Source: JAGHEK01 sp044426235 (GTDB taxonomy: Bacteria > Bacillota > Clostridia > Peptostreptococcales > Peptostreptococcaceae). Taken from it: 6,199 bases of DNA. The translations under genes were made by a program, and so were the position numbers. The DNA lies in the NCBI GenBank assembly GCA_044426235.1, contig JAWXUS010000056.1:1-6199 (forward strand), in the 5' to 3' direction. Under the pieces are notes generated by a model. That model searched no databases and was not told where the DNA came from. It was given only the letters and a program-made list of their open reading frames with translations. This document shows, one piece after another, positions 1 through 6,199 of this stretch (its first letter is position 1; every line of letters starts with the position of its first letter).

Positions 1-1803
1 GAGTTTTTCTTTGATTTCAAGAATAATTTTCTTGATTTAATTAGTGAGGAAGTGAATGAAAACACTATTCAAGGAAATAAGAAATCTAATAAAAAACCTA
101 AAAAGAGTAAGCCTGTAATGGAAGATTTAGATGAGGATCAAACTATAAAAATTGTTGGATTTAATAAAGCGGAAGATGATTATTTAGAAATACTAGAAGG
201 AACTAGTAGTTTTAATGCAATTGATGATTCGACAAGTTTTAGAAATAGTGAATTTGGAGAAATAAAAAGGGATTTAGAACCCGAAAAAAAAACTGAAAAA
301 TTGGAATTAAATAAATTAGATTTAGAAAAACCTCCAATTGATAAGAATTTAGAAAAAACTTATGCAGAAAATATTAGCTTTTTTGACAAGGAAAATATAT
401 TTAAAGATTATAAATTTCCAAGTACTAAACTTTTAAATAAGTTAAATCAAAAAGAAGGAAGTCAAAAAAAGGTAATTCAAAATGCGGAAACTTTAGAAAA
501 AACTTTAGCAGACTTTGGAGTTAGTGCAAAGGTTAGTCAAGCAACTATTGGTCCTAGTATTACTCGTTTTGAAATTCAACCAAGTGCAGGTGTTAAGGTT
601 AGTAAGATTGTTAATTTAACTGATGATATAGCACTTAGTTTGGCGGCTAAAAGTATAAGAGTTGAGGCACCAATTCCGGGAAAAAGCGCGATTGGTATTG
701 AGGTACCAAATGAAAAATCTTTAATAGTTACGTTAAGAGAAGTTCTTGAGAGTAATGAATTTAAAGAATTTGATTCAAAAGTTGGGGTAGCACTTGGAAA
801 AGATATTTCAGGAAATCCTGTGATTTTTGATATTTCAAAGATGCCACATTTATTAATTGCAGGAAGTACTGGAAGTGGAAAGAGTGTTTGTATTAATACT
901 TTAATTGCATCTATTTTATACAAAGCAAAGCCTGATGAAGTAAAGCTTTTATTAATTGATCCAAAGGTTGTTGAACTTGCAAATTACAATGGAATACCAC
1001 ATCTTTTAATACCAGTAGTTACAGATCCAAAAAAAGCATCTGGTGCACTTAATTGGGCGGTTAATGAAATGAATAGAAGATATCAATTATTTGCAAGTAA
1101 TGGAGTAAAGGATATTAATAGTTATAACGAAAAAATTGAAACTAAACTTCCAAGAATAGTAATAATAATTGATGAACTTGCGGATTTAATGATGTCTAGT
1201 GCTAATGATGTTGAGGATTATATTTGTAGATTAGCACAAATGGCAAGGGCTTGTGGAATGCATTTAATAGTTGCAACTCAAAGGCCTTCAGTTGATGTTA
1301 TAACTGGTGTTATTAAAGCTAATATTCCGTCAAGAATTGCTTTTGCAGTTTCATCTCAAACGGATTCAAGAACTATTCTTGATATGGGAGGGGCCGAAAA
1401 ATTACTTGGTAGAGGAGATATGCTATTTTATCCTTTAGGTTCTTCAAAACCTCAAAGAATTCAAGGTGCTTTTATGAGTGAAAAAGAAAGTGAAGACGTT
1501 ATAGAATTCGTTAAGAGTCAAGTTAGTGAAGGTATAACCTATGAAGAAGAGATTATTGAATCATTATCAAAAAGTATTGTTAAAGAAGATGATGACGATG
1601 AATTTTTAAGTGATGCAATAAACTTTGTAATTGAATCTGAACAAGCATCATCATCAATGTTACAAAGAAAATTTAAAATAGGATTTAATCGTGCAGCTAG
1701 ATTAATCGATACTATGGAAAATAGGGGTATCGTTGGGCCGAGTGAAGGAAGTAAACCAAGGAAGGTTTTAATAGCTAAAGAAGACTTAGAAAGCGAGTTT
1801 TAG
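1..1803 (+). CDS. ftsK: DNA translocase FtsK/SpoIIIE family, 5'-partial
   Basis: Hexameric ATP-driven double-stranded DNA pump that clears chromosome DNA through the division or sporulation septum. Residues are counted from the first codon at base 1; 600 are visible. Residues 1-138 are a charged Lys/Glu/Asp-rich linker. About 139-250 is the alpha domain, and about 250-500 the RecA-like beta motor with Walker A GSTGSGKS (Lys294), Walker B IIIDE (Asp391) and the family signature ATQRPSVDVITG. About 533-597 is the gamma winged helix that reads polar DNA motifs. The family carries an N-terminal domain of about four membrane helices, and none is visible here. The frame is open to base 1, so the start lies upstream of the window. 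A GTG at 52 gives a 583-residue protein, but its GAGGA at 46-50 is only one base away and the membrane domain would be missing. FtsK versus SpoIIIE cannot be decided from this part. It is the first visible gene of an ftsK-mnmH-pgsA transcript. Confidence 0.9.
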   Translation, partial: EFFFDFKNNFLDLISEEVNENTIQGNKKSNKKPKKSKPVMEDLDEDQTIKIVGFNKAEDDYLEILEGTSSFNAIDDSTSFRNSEFGEIKRDLEPEKKTEKLELNKLDLEKPPIDKNLEKTYAENISFFDKENIFKDYKFPSTKLLNKLNQKEGSQKKVIQNAETLEKTLADFGVSAKVSQATIGPSITRFEIQPSAGVKVSKIVNLTDDIALSLAAKSIRVEAPIPGKSAIGIEVPNEKSLIVTLREVLESNEFKEFDSKVGVALGKDISGNPVIFDISKMPHLLIAGSTGSGKSVCINTLIASILYKAKPDEVKLLLIDPKVVELANYNGIPHLLIPVVTDPKKASGALNWAVNEMNRRYQLFASNGVKDINSYNEKIETKLPRIVIIIDELADLMMSSANDVEDYICRLAQMARACGMHLIVATQRPSVDVITGVIKANIPSRIAFAVSSQTDSRTILDMGGAEKLLGRGDMLFYPLGSSKPQRIQGAFMSEKESEDVIEFVKSQVSEGITYEEEIIESLSKSIVKEDDDDEFLSDAINFVIESEQASSSMLQRKFKIGFNRAARLIDTMENRGIVGPSEGSKPRKVLIAKEDLESEF

Positions 1804-2835
1804 ATGAATTTAATAAAAATTGAAGAGGCACTAAAGTTAAAAGATGTTGTTTTTGTTGATGTTAGAACTGAAAAAGAATATGAAGAAGATTTTATTTTAA
1901 ATGCACAAAATCTTCCTCTTTTTAAAACTGAAGAACATTCAGTAGTTGGAACTATATATAAAAATGATGGAAAAGAGGAGGCTATAAAAAAAGGATTTGA
2001 TTTTGTATCATATAAATTAAAAGACTTTTATGAAAGTTTCCTAAAATTATCAAAAGAATACGAAAATATTGTTATTTATTGCGCTAGAGGTGGTATGAGA
2101 AGTGGTTCAATATATAATTTAATAAGTAGCATTGGAATTAAGGTTTTTAAGTTAGAAGGTGGTTATAAATCGTATAGAAATTACGTTATAAATTATCTTG
2201 AAAATGTTTCACAAAATAAAGAATTTATAGTTTTACACGGTTTAACTGGAGTTGGAAAGACTGATTTATTAAAAGAATTAGATAAAAGAGAAATTGATAA
2301 TATAGATCTTGAAACTATTGCAAAAAATAGTGGTTCTACATTTGGGTTTGTGGGGTTTGATGAAAAGCCCCCGACTCAAAAAAGATTTGAAAGTGAAATT
2401 TTTTATAGAATTTTTTATTCAAAAGGAAAATATATATTTATTGAAAGTGAAAGTAAGAGAGTTGGACACGTTTTAATTCCAAATAACTTATATGAACATT
2501 TAGTAAATTCTAAAAATCATTTAATAGTTACCGATAATCTAAAAAATAGGGTAGATAGGCTTTCAAGAGACTATTTATGTGTTGATAATTTAGTTTTGGA
2601 GGAATGTATTAATAAGTTTAGAAAAAGGATTGGAAATGAAAAGGTTGATGAATACATAGGACTGCTTAAGAGTGATAAGACAAAATTAATCGAAAATTAT
2701 TTAGTTGAGTACTACGACCCGCTATATAATCATTCAGTTAAAAAGTACAGTTACAAAGATGAAATTGATTTTTCAAATATTGAAAATGGAATTTCAAAAG
2801 TTATAGAGTTTAAAAATAGTTTAGAAAATAATTAA
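1804..2835 (+). CDS. mnmH: tRNA 2-selenouridine synthase (MnmH/SelU)
   Basis: Replaces sulfur by selenium at the wobble 2-thiouridine of tRNA-Lys, -Glu and -Gln, using selenophosphate; in the known enzyme this goes through an S-geranyl intermediate. The 343 residues match the family layout. An N-terminal rhodanese domain (about 5-130) starts with FVDVRTEKEY and carries the catalytic Cys93 in YCARGGMRSGS. The C-terminal P-loop domain has Walker A GLTGVGKT (146-153, Lys152), followed by family-like segments GSTFGFVGF, PPTQKRFE and IESESKRVG. The ATG directly abuts the ftsK stop (TAGATG, no gap), and only weak purine runs precede it, so translation is probably coupled to ftsK. The function implies a selD selenophosphate synthetase elsewhere in the genome. 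There are no in-frame UGA codons, so it is not itself a selenoprotein. The alternative of a plain rhodanese is excluded by the P-loop domain. Confidence 0.93.
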   Translation: MNLIKIEEALKLKDVVFVDVRTEKEYEEDFILNAQNLPLFKTEEHSVVGTIYKNDGKEEAIKKGFDFVSYKLKDFYESFLKLSKEYENIVIYCARGGMRSGSIYNLISSIGIKVFKLEGGYKSYRNYVINYLENVSQNKEFIVLHGLTGVGKTDLLKELDKREIDNIDLETIAKNSGSTFGFVGFDEKPPTQKRFESEIFYRIFYSKGKYIFIESESKRVGHVLIPNNLYEHLVNSKNHLIVTDNLKNRVDRLSRDYLCVDNLVLEECINKFRKRIGNEKVDEYIGLLKSDKTKLIENYLVEYYDPLYNHSVKKYSYKDEIDFSNIENGISKVIEFKNSLENN

Positions 2836-2847
2836 AAGGAGATAGTT

Positions 2848-3390
2848 ATGAATTTACCAAACAAACTAACTTTATTTAGAATTTGTTTAATACCAGTTTT
2901 TATATTTTTTATGGCGAGTAATATAGAAAATAAATATTTAATTTCTTGTATAGTATTTATAATAGCATCGATTACAGATGCTATGGACGGATATATTGCA
3001 AGAAAGTATAACTTAATAACTGATTTTGGAAAATTTATGGACCCTTTGGCGGATAAATTATTAGTTTTAGCAGCTTTAATTAGTATGACAGAGGCTAATT
3101 TAGTTCCAAGTTGGATAGTTATAATAATTGTATCACGTGAGCTTACAGTAAGTATTTTAAGAGCTATAGCCGGAGCTGAGGGAAAAGTTATTGCCGCAAG
3201 TGGTGGTGGAAAAATAAAGACTATTAGTCAAATGGTTGCGATTATGTTTTTATTATTTGGTGAAAACTATAATAATTATATAATTGTTAGCATTGGAGAG
3301 ATAAGTCTTTTGATTGCAACATTAGTTACAATTCAATCAGGATATGAATATTTATCAAAAAATAAAGAGTTATTTATGAATAGTAAATAA
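2848..3390 (+). CDS. pgsA: CDP-diacylglycerol--glycerol-3-phosphate 3-phosphatidyltransferase
   Basis: Membrane enzyme that joins CDP-diacylglycerol and glycerol-3-phosphate to give phosphatidylglycerophosphate, the committed step to phosphatidylglycerol and cardiolipin. The 180 residues are the usual length. The complete CDP-alcohol phosphotransferase signature is present: Asp44, Asp47-Gly48, Ala51-Arg52, Gly61, Asp65 and Asp69 with the correct spacing. The protein begins MNLPNKLTLFRI, a typical PgsA start, and has about five or six hydrophobic segments (near 7-24, 30-45, 67-80, 87-104, 125-138 and 143-165). AAGGAG at 2836-2841, six bases before the ATG, supports the start. It lies 12 bases after mnmH, so it is in the same operon, and a strong terminator follows four bases after its stop codon. 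A related CDP-alcohol phosphatidyltransferase such as PssA is less likely, given the N-terminus and the position beside recA. Confidence 0.93.
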   Translation: MNLPNKLTLFRICLIPVFIFFMASNIENKYLISCIVFIIASITDAMDGYIARKYNLITDFGKFMDPLADKLLVLAALISMTEANLVPSWIVIIIVSRELTVSILRAIAGAEGKVIAASGGGKIKTISQMVAIMFLLFGENYNNYIIVSIGEISLLIATLVTIQSGYEYLSKNKELFMNSK

Positions 3391-3393
3391 GGG

Positions 3394-3425
3394 ATTGAGA
3401 ATACGAAATGTATTCTCAATTTTTG
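3394..3425 (+). terminator. Intrinsic terminator after pgsA
   Basis: ATTGAGAATAC (3394-3404) and GTATTCTCAAT (3410-3420) pair perfectly over 11 bp with a five-base loop, and a T run (3420-3424) follows. It starts four bases after the pgsA stop and ends the ftsK-mnmH-pgsA transcript, separating it from recA. The stem is AT-rich, as expected in this genome. Confidence 0.9.
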
Positions 3426-3451
3426 TATAAAAGCTACCTCTTAGGGGTATA

Positions 3452-3483
3452 AATAAAATACAGATTTTTAGTTCTATTTTATT
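3452..3483. repeat. AT-rich imperfect inverted repeat upstream of recA
   Basis: AATAAAATA (3452-3460) is repeated in inverted form as TATTTTATT (3475-3483) around a 14-base centre, and its right end overlaps the first two bases of the recA -35 element. It could be a weak hairpin, a terminator for the opposite strand or a protein-binding site. In DNA this AT-rich, chance is also plausible. No function is assigned. Confidence 0.4.
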
Positions 3484-3510
3484 GACTCAAATCTATTTAT
3501 ATTATATAAT
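3482..3510 (+). promoter_or_regulatory. Sigma-A type promoter of recA
   Basis: The -35 element is TTGACT (3482-3487), followed by a spacer of exactly 17 bases and a perfect -10 element TATAAT (3505-3510). The start of transcription is expected near 3517, giving a leader of about 60 bases. It lies after the pgsA terminator, so recA has its own transcription unit. Confidence 0.85.
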
Positions 3511-3520
3511 AATAAAAAAA

Positions 3521-3534
3521 AGAACAAATGTTTG
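3521..3534. promoter_or_regulatory. SOS box (LexA/DinR binding site) for recA
   Basis: AGAAC-AAAT-GTTTG matches the Gram-positive LexA/DinR operator CGAAC-N4-GTTCG at 8 of 10 fixed positions, with both GAAC and GTT cores intact. It lies a few bases after the expected recA transcription start, where bound LexA would block RNA polymerase. recA is a standard member of the LexA regulon, which strengthens the call. The mismatches are the first base and the T in the right arm. Confidence 0.8.
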
Positions 3535-3557
3535 CTTTGTAAATAAACTTAACAATT

Positions 3558-3567
3558 GGAGAAAGGG
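3558..3567 (+). promoter_or_regulatory. Ribosome binding site of recA, long spacing
   Basis: GGAG (3558-3561) and AAAGGG (3562-3567) are two overlapping anti-Shine-Dalgarno matches. They lie 17 and 11 bases from the ATG at 3579, longer than usual. No other in-frame ATG, GTG or TTG lies between them and the ATG, and an in-frame TAA lies at 3540-3542, so the start is still firm. Confidence 0.6.
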
Positions 3568-3578
3568 ATAAATTAACT

Positions 3579-4622
3579 ATGAGTATAGATAAAGATAAAT
3601 TAAATGCACTTAATTCCGTTATGGGAAAGATAGAAAAAGAGTTTGGTAAAGGTTCTATAATGAAGCTTGGAGATGCTACTGCAATGGAAATAGACGTAAT
3701 TTCAACAGGTTCAATAGGGCTTGATATAGCAGTTGGTATTGGTGGTCTTCCAAGGGGAAGAATAATTGAAGTTTATGGACCGGAATCTTCAGGTAAAACT
3801 ACTGTTGCACTTCATACAGTTGCAGAGGCACAAAAAAATGGAGGAATTGCAGCATTTATAGATGCAGAACACGCACTAGATCCAGTTTATGCAAAGGCAC
3901 TTGGAGTTGATATTGATAACTTAATAATTTCTCAACCAGATACTGGAGAACAAGCACTTGAAATAACTGAGGCATTAATTAGAAGTGGTGCTATTGATAT
4001 AATAGTTATAGATTCAGTTGCGGCCCTTGTTCCAAGAGCGGAAATTGAAGGAGATATGGGAGATTCTCACGTTGGTCTTCAAGCGAGACTTATGTCTCAA
4101 GCACTTAGAAAATTAACAGGTTCAATTAAAAAATCAAACTGTGTTGCAATATTTATTAACCAGCTAAGAGAAAAGGTTGGAATAATGTTTGGTAATCCAG
4201 AAACTACAACTGGTGGACGTGCCCTTAAATTCTATTCTTCAATAAGACTTGAAGTTAGACGTTCAGACGCTATAAAACAAGGAGATACTATTGTTGGAAA
4301 TCGTACTAAGGTAAAAGTTGTTAAAAATAAGGTTGCACCTCCATTTAGATTAGCAGAATTTGATATAATGTATGGAGAGGGAATATCAAAGGTTGGAGAT
4401 TTACTTGATATAGCGGCAGATGTTGATATTGTTAAAAAGTCGGGTGCTTGGTATAGTTACAATGAAACTAAGTTAGGACAAGGTAGAGAGAACGTAAAAA
4501 AATTCTTAATTGATAATTCTGATTTAATAACTGAAATAGATGAAAAAGTAAGAACTCACTATAAATTAGGTGAGGCAAGAGAAAATGCATCAGAAGAAAC
4601 TTTAGATGAAACCGATTTATAA
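3579..4622 (+). CDS. recA: Recombinase RecA
   Basis: ATP-dependent DNA strand-exchange protein for homologous recombination, and the co-protease that triggers LexA self-cleavage in the SOS response. The 347 residues are full length. The short N-terminal oligomerisation helix starts MSIDKDKLNALNSVMGKIEK. The core has Walker A GPESSGKTT (67-75, Lys73), Walker B VIDS (Asp145), loop L1 around EIEGDMGDSHVG, and loop L2 MFGNPETTTGG with Phe204. The C-terminus ends in an acidic tail (ENASEETLDETDL), as is usual. All key motifs are intact, with no intein or frameshift. It has its own promoter with an SOS box, and rny follows 153 bases downstream. In many Firmicutes cinA lies between pgsA and recA; it is absent here. 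Confidence 0.98.
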   Translation: MSIDKDKLNALNSVMGKIEKEFGKGSIMKLGDATAMEIDVISTGSIGLDIAVGIGGLPRGRIIEVYGPESSGKTTVALHTVAEAQKNGGIAAFIDAEHALDPVYAKALGVDIDNLIISQPDTGEQALEITEALIRSGAIDIIVIDSVAALVPRAEIEGDMGDSHVGLQARLMSQALRKLTGSIKKSNCVAIFINQLREKVGIMFGNPETTTGGRALKFYSSIRLEVRRSDAIKQGDTIVGNRTKVKVVKNKVAPPFRLAEFDIMYGEGISKVGDLLDIAADVDIVKKSGAWYSYNETKLGQGRENVKKFLIDNSDLITEIDEKVRTHYKLGEARENASEETLDETDL

Positions 4623-4645
4623 TTTAGAAGTCATCTCCTTATATC

Positions 4646-4674
4646 TTGACATAGTTTTGAAAAAATTATAAAAT
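4646..4674 (+). promoter_or_regulatory. Candidate promoter P1 for rny
   Basis: A perfect -35 TTGACA (4646-4651), a 17-base spacer and -10 TAAAAT (4669-4674, five of six consensus bases) lie 24 bases after the recA stop. Transcription would start near 4681, about 95 bases before the rny ATG. Sequence match only. Confidence 0.65.
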
Positions 4675-4709
4675 TAAATTAAGAATTTTTATTTAAAATA
4701 ATACTATTA

Positions 4710-4718
4710 TGGTATAAT
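4710..4718 (+). promoter_or_regulatory. Candidate extended -10 promoter P2 for rny
   Basis: TGG followed directly by TATAAT (4713-4718) forms an extended -10 element. No good -35 is seen at the usual distance (TATTTA at 4690-4695). A 13-base palindrome, ATAATA-C-TATTAT (4698-4710), ends on its first base. Transcription would start near 4725. A perfect TATAAT arises easily in AT-rich DNA, so support is moderate. Confidence 0.5.
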
Positions 4719-4754
4719 AAATTTAGTTGATAAAAATTGACATTTAATTTTATT

Positions 4755-4763
4755 AAGGAGGTG
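4755..4763 (+). promoter_or_regulatory. Strong ribosome binding site of rny
   Basis: AAGGAGGTG is a nine-base match to the 16S rRNA anti-Shine-Dalgarno sequence. Twelve bases separate its end from the ATG at 4776, longer than the usual gap. The in-frame GTG at 4761 lies inside the site and so cannot use it, and the in-frame TTG at 4737 lies upstream of it. This favours the ATG at 4776. Confidence 0.75.
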
Positions 4764-4775
4764 GGTGTCATAGAA

Positions 4776-6199
4776 ATGATTTTATTAGGTACTGTAGGCG
4801 GTATTATAGCTGGATACTTTATAAGAAAAAATATATCGGAGGCAAAAATTGGACAAGCTGAAAATTTAGCCAAAGAAATTATAGATAAAGCAAACAGAGA
4901 TTCAGAAACAGTGCAAAAAGAAAAACTTCTTGAAGCAAAAGAAGAAATTCATAAATTAAGAAGTGAAGCCGAAAAAGAAAACAAAGAAAGAAGAAATGAA
5001 GTTCAAAGGTTTGAAAAAAGAGTTATCCAAAAAGAGGAAACTCTTGATAAGAAAATTCAAAACTTAGAACAAAAAGATAATACTTTAAATCAAAAAATTA
5101 AAAATGTTGCTAAAAAAGAAGAAGAAGTTGAAGGTATAAAAGAAAAACAACTTCATACTTTAGAAGAAATATCAAAAATAACAACAGAACAAGCAAAAGA
5201 AATTATACTAAGTGATGCAGAAAAAGAAGTTAGAGTTCAAATGTCACATATGATAAAAGATATTGAAGCTCAAGCTAAAGATGAAGCTGATAAAAAAGCA
5301 AGGGAAATAATAGGGTATGCAATACAAAGATGTGCAGCAGATCATGTTGCAGAAACTACAGTTACAGTAGTTAACCTTCCGAATGATGAAATGAAGGGGA
5401 GAATAATAGGTAGAGAGGGTAGAAATATTAGAACTCTTGAAACTTTAACAGGAATTGATTTAATAATCGATGACACTCCAGAAGCCGTAGTTTTATCAGG
5501 ATTTGATCCAATTAGAAGGGAAGTTGCAAGAATTACTCTTGAGAAATTAATTTCAGATGGAAGAATTCACCCTGCAAGGATTGAAGAAACTGTTGCAAAA
5601 GCTAAAAAAGAAGTTGATAATATAATAAAAGAATACGGTGAAGAAGCGGCATTTGAAAGTGGAGTTCACGGACTACACCCAGAGCTTATAAAACTTCTTG
5701 GTAGACTTAATTATAGAACAAGTTACGGTCAAAATGTATTAAAGCATTCTCTTGAATTATCTCACATAGCAGGAATTATGGCAGGAGAAATTGGAGCAGA
5801 TGTTAAACTTGCTAAAAGAGCTGGATTACTTCATGATATAGGAAAGGCTGTTGATCATGAAATGGAGGGAACTCACATTGAAATTGGTATGGATCTTCTT
5901 AAGAAATATAAAGAATCAAAGGAAGTTATTCATGCAATGAGTACCCACCATGGAGATTACGAACCTGAAACTATTGAAGCGGTACTTGTAACTGCTGCAG
6001 ATGCAATTTCTGCTGCAAGACCTGGTGCTAGACGTGAAACTTTAGAAGCATACATTAAAAGACTTAATAAGTTAGAGGAAATAGCTAATTCTTACGAAGG
6101 TATTGAAAGATCATTTGCAATTCAAGCCGGTCGTGAAATAAGAATTATGGTAAGACCTGAAACTATTGATGATGCACAAATGCATTTAACTGCACGTGC
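4776..6199 (+). CDS. rny: Ribonuclease Y, 3'-partial
   Basis: Membrane-anchored endoribonuclease that starts mRNA decay in many Firmicutes and acts as a scaffold for the RNA degradation machinery. 474 codons are visible and the frame is open at the right edge. By comparison with Bacillus RNase Y (about 520 residues), some 30 C-terminal residues are missing. Order of parts: a short membrane helix (residues 2-16, ILLGTVGGIIAGYFI), a long Lys/Glu-rich coiled coil (about 19-185), a KH domain with GREG (212-215) inside GRIIGREGRNIR, then an HD domain with the metal-binding pair His353-Asp354 in LLHDIGK, and the conserved ADAISAARPGAR. The start is set by the ribosome site at 4755-4763. An in-frame TAA at 4731-4733 limits the frame, and TTG at 4737 or GTG at 4761 are less likely starts. 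Its place after recA is the common Firmicutes arrangement. It may also receive read-through from recA, since no terminator is seen between them. Confidence 0.95.
   Translation, partial: MILLGTVGGIIAGYFIRKNISEAKIGQAENLAKEIIDKANRDSETVQKEKLLEAKEEIHKLRSEAEKENKERRNEVQRFEKRVIQKEETLDKKIQNLEQKDNTLNQKIKNVAKKEEEVEGIKEKQLHTLEEISKITTEQAKEIILSDAEKEVRVQMSHMIKDIEAQAKDEADKKAREIIGYAIQRCAADHVAETTVTVVNLPNDEMKGRIIGREGRNIRTLETLTGIDLIIDDTPEAVVLSGFDPIRREVARITLEKLISDGRIHPARIEETVAKAKKEVDNIIKEYGEEAAFESGVHGLHPELIKLLGRLNYRTSYGQNVLKHSLELSHIAGIMAGEIGADVKLAKRAGLLHDIGKAVDHEMEGTHIEIGMDLLKKYKESKEVIHAMSTHHGDYEPETIEAVLVTAADAISAARPGARRETLEAYIKRLNKLEEIANSYEGIERSFAIQAGREIRIMVRPETIDDAQMHLTAR

Noticed and set aside
56..118. ATG at 56 with GAGGA five bases upstream, out of frame with ftsK
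   Set aside because: It opens only a 20-codon frame ending at the TAA at 116-118, inside the ftsK linker. The purine-rich stretch is explained by Glu codons of the real frame.
576..923. 115-codon open frame on the minus strand inside ftsK
   Set aside because: It lies wholly antisense to the conserved alpha domain and Walker A region of the translocase, has no ribosome site that I can see, and its product resembles no family known to me. It is a shadow of the real gene.
3435..3449. Hairpin TACCTC-TTA-GGGGTA as a second terminator
   Set aside because: No T run follows the stem; the next bases are ATAAATAAAAT. It is kept only as an unexplained structure.
4630..4650. GTCA...TGAC inverted repeat after recA as a terminator
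   Set aside because: It has only four pairs with a 13-base loop and no T run.
4737..4742. TTGACA as a -35 element just before rny
   Set aside because: The expected -10 position 17 bases downstream falls in the GGTGGG of the ribosome site, so no promoter is formed.
4679..4873. 64-codon open frame on the minus strand over the rny start
   Set aside because: It overlaps the rny promoters, ribosome site and conserved N-terminus in antisense, and its low-complexity translation reflects AT-rich DNA.
5513..5520. TAGAAGGG, one mismatch from the Bacillus SpoIIIE-orienting motif GAGAAGGG
   Set aside because: A single seven-of-eight match inside rny is expected by chance. No strand-biased cluster of the motif is seen in the window.
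1..6199. Mobile element, CRISPR array, toxin-antitoxin or other accessory system
   Set aside because: All long reading frames are recognisable housekeeping genes. I saw no direct repeats, transposase, integrase, tRNA or rRNA gene, and composition looks uniform.

Overview
The window is an ordinary core-genome segment of a low-GC Gram-positive bacterium (Firmicutes/Bacillota). The evidence is very AT-rich codon choice, strong AGGAG-type ribosome sites, sigma-A type TTGACA/TATAAT promoters, a DinR/LexA-type SOS box, and the gene order ftsK/spoIIIE ... pgsA - recA - rny, which is typical of Bacilli and Clostridia. The selenium-dependent tRNA gene mnmH points to a selenium-using anaerobe of the Clostridia or Tissierellia type. 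I cannot fix the genus from this sequence. All genes lie on the + strand.

Left block (1-3390): a DNA translocase of the FtsK/SpoIIIE family enters from the left edge and is already open at base 1. Next comes mnmH (tRNA 2-selenouridine synthase), whose ATG directly follows the ftsK stop codon. Then comes pgsA (phosphatidylglycerophosphate synthase), 12 bases after mnmH with a good ribosome site. The three look co-transcribed and end at a perfect-stem intrinsic terminator at 3394-3425.

Middle block (3426-4622): a 188-base gap holds that terminator, two small AT-rich inverted structures, a near-consensus promoter (TTGACT-17-TATAAT) and an SOS/LexA box just after the expected transcription start. 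It is followed by a full-length recA. This is a DNA-damage-inducible recA unit.

Right block (4623-6199): a 153-base gap with two candidate promoters and no visible recA terminator leads into rny (RNase Y, the membrane-anchored mRNA decay endonuclease). The gene is cut by the right edge at about residue 474, with roughly 30 residues missing.

The genes do different housekeeping jobs (chromosome segregation, tRNA modification, membrane lipid synthesis, recombination and repair, RNA turnover). I found no sign of a mobile element, CRISPR array, defence system or undescribed system. The points most worth a second look are mnmH inserted into the ftsK-pgsA operon, the SOS control region of recA, the ambiguous start of rny, and the 5' boundary of ftsK, which is not at the GTG at position 52.
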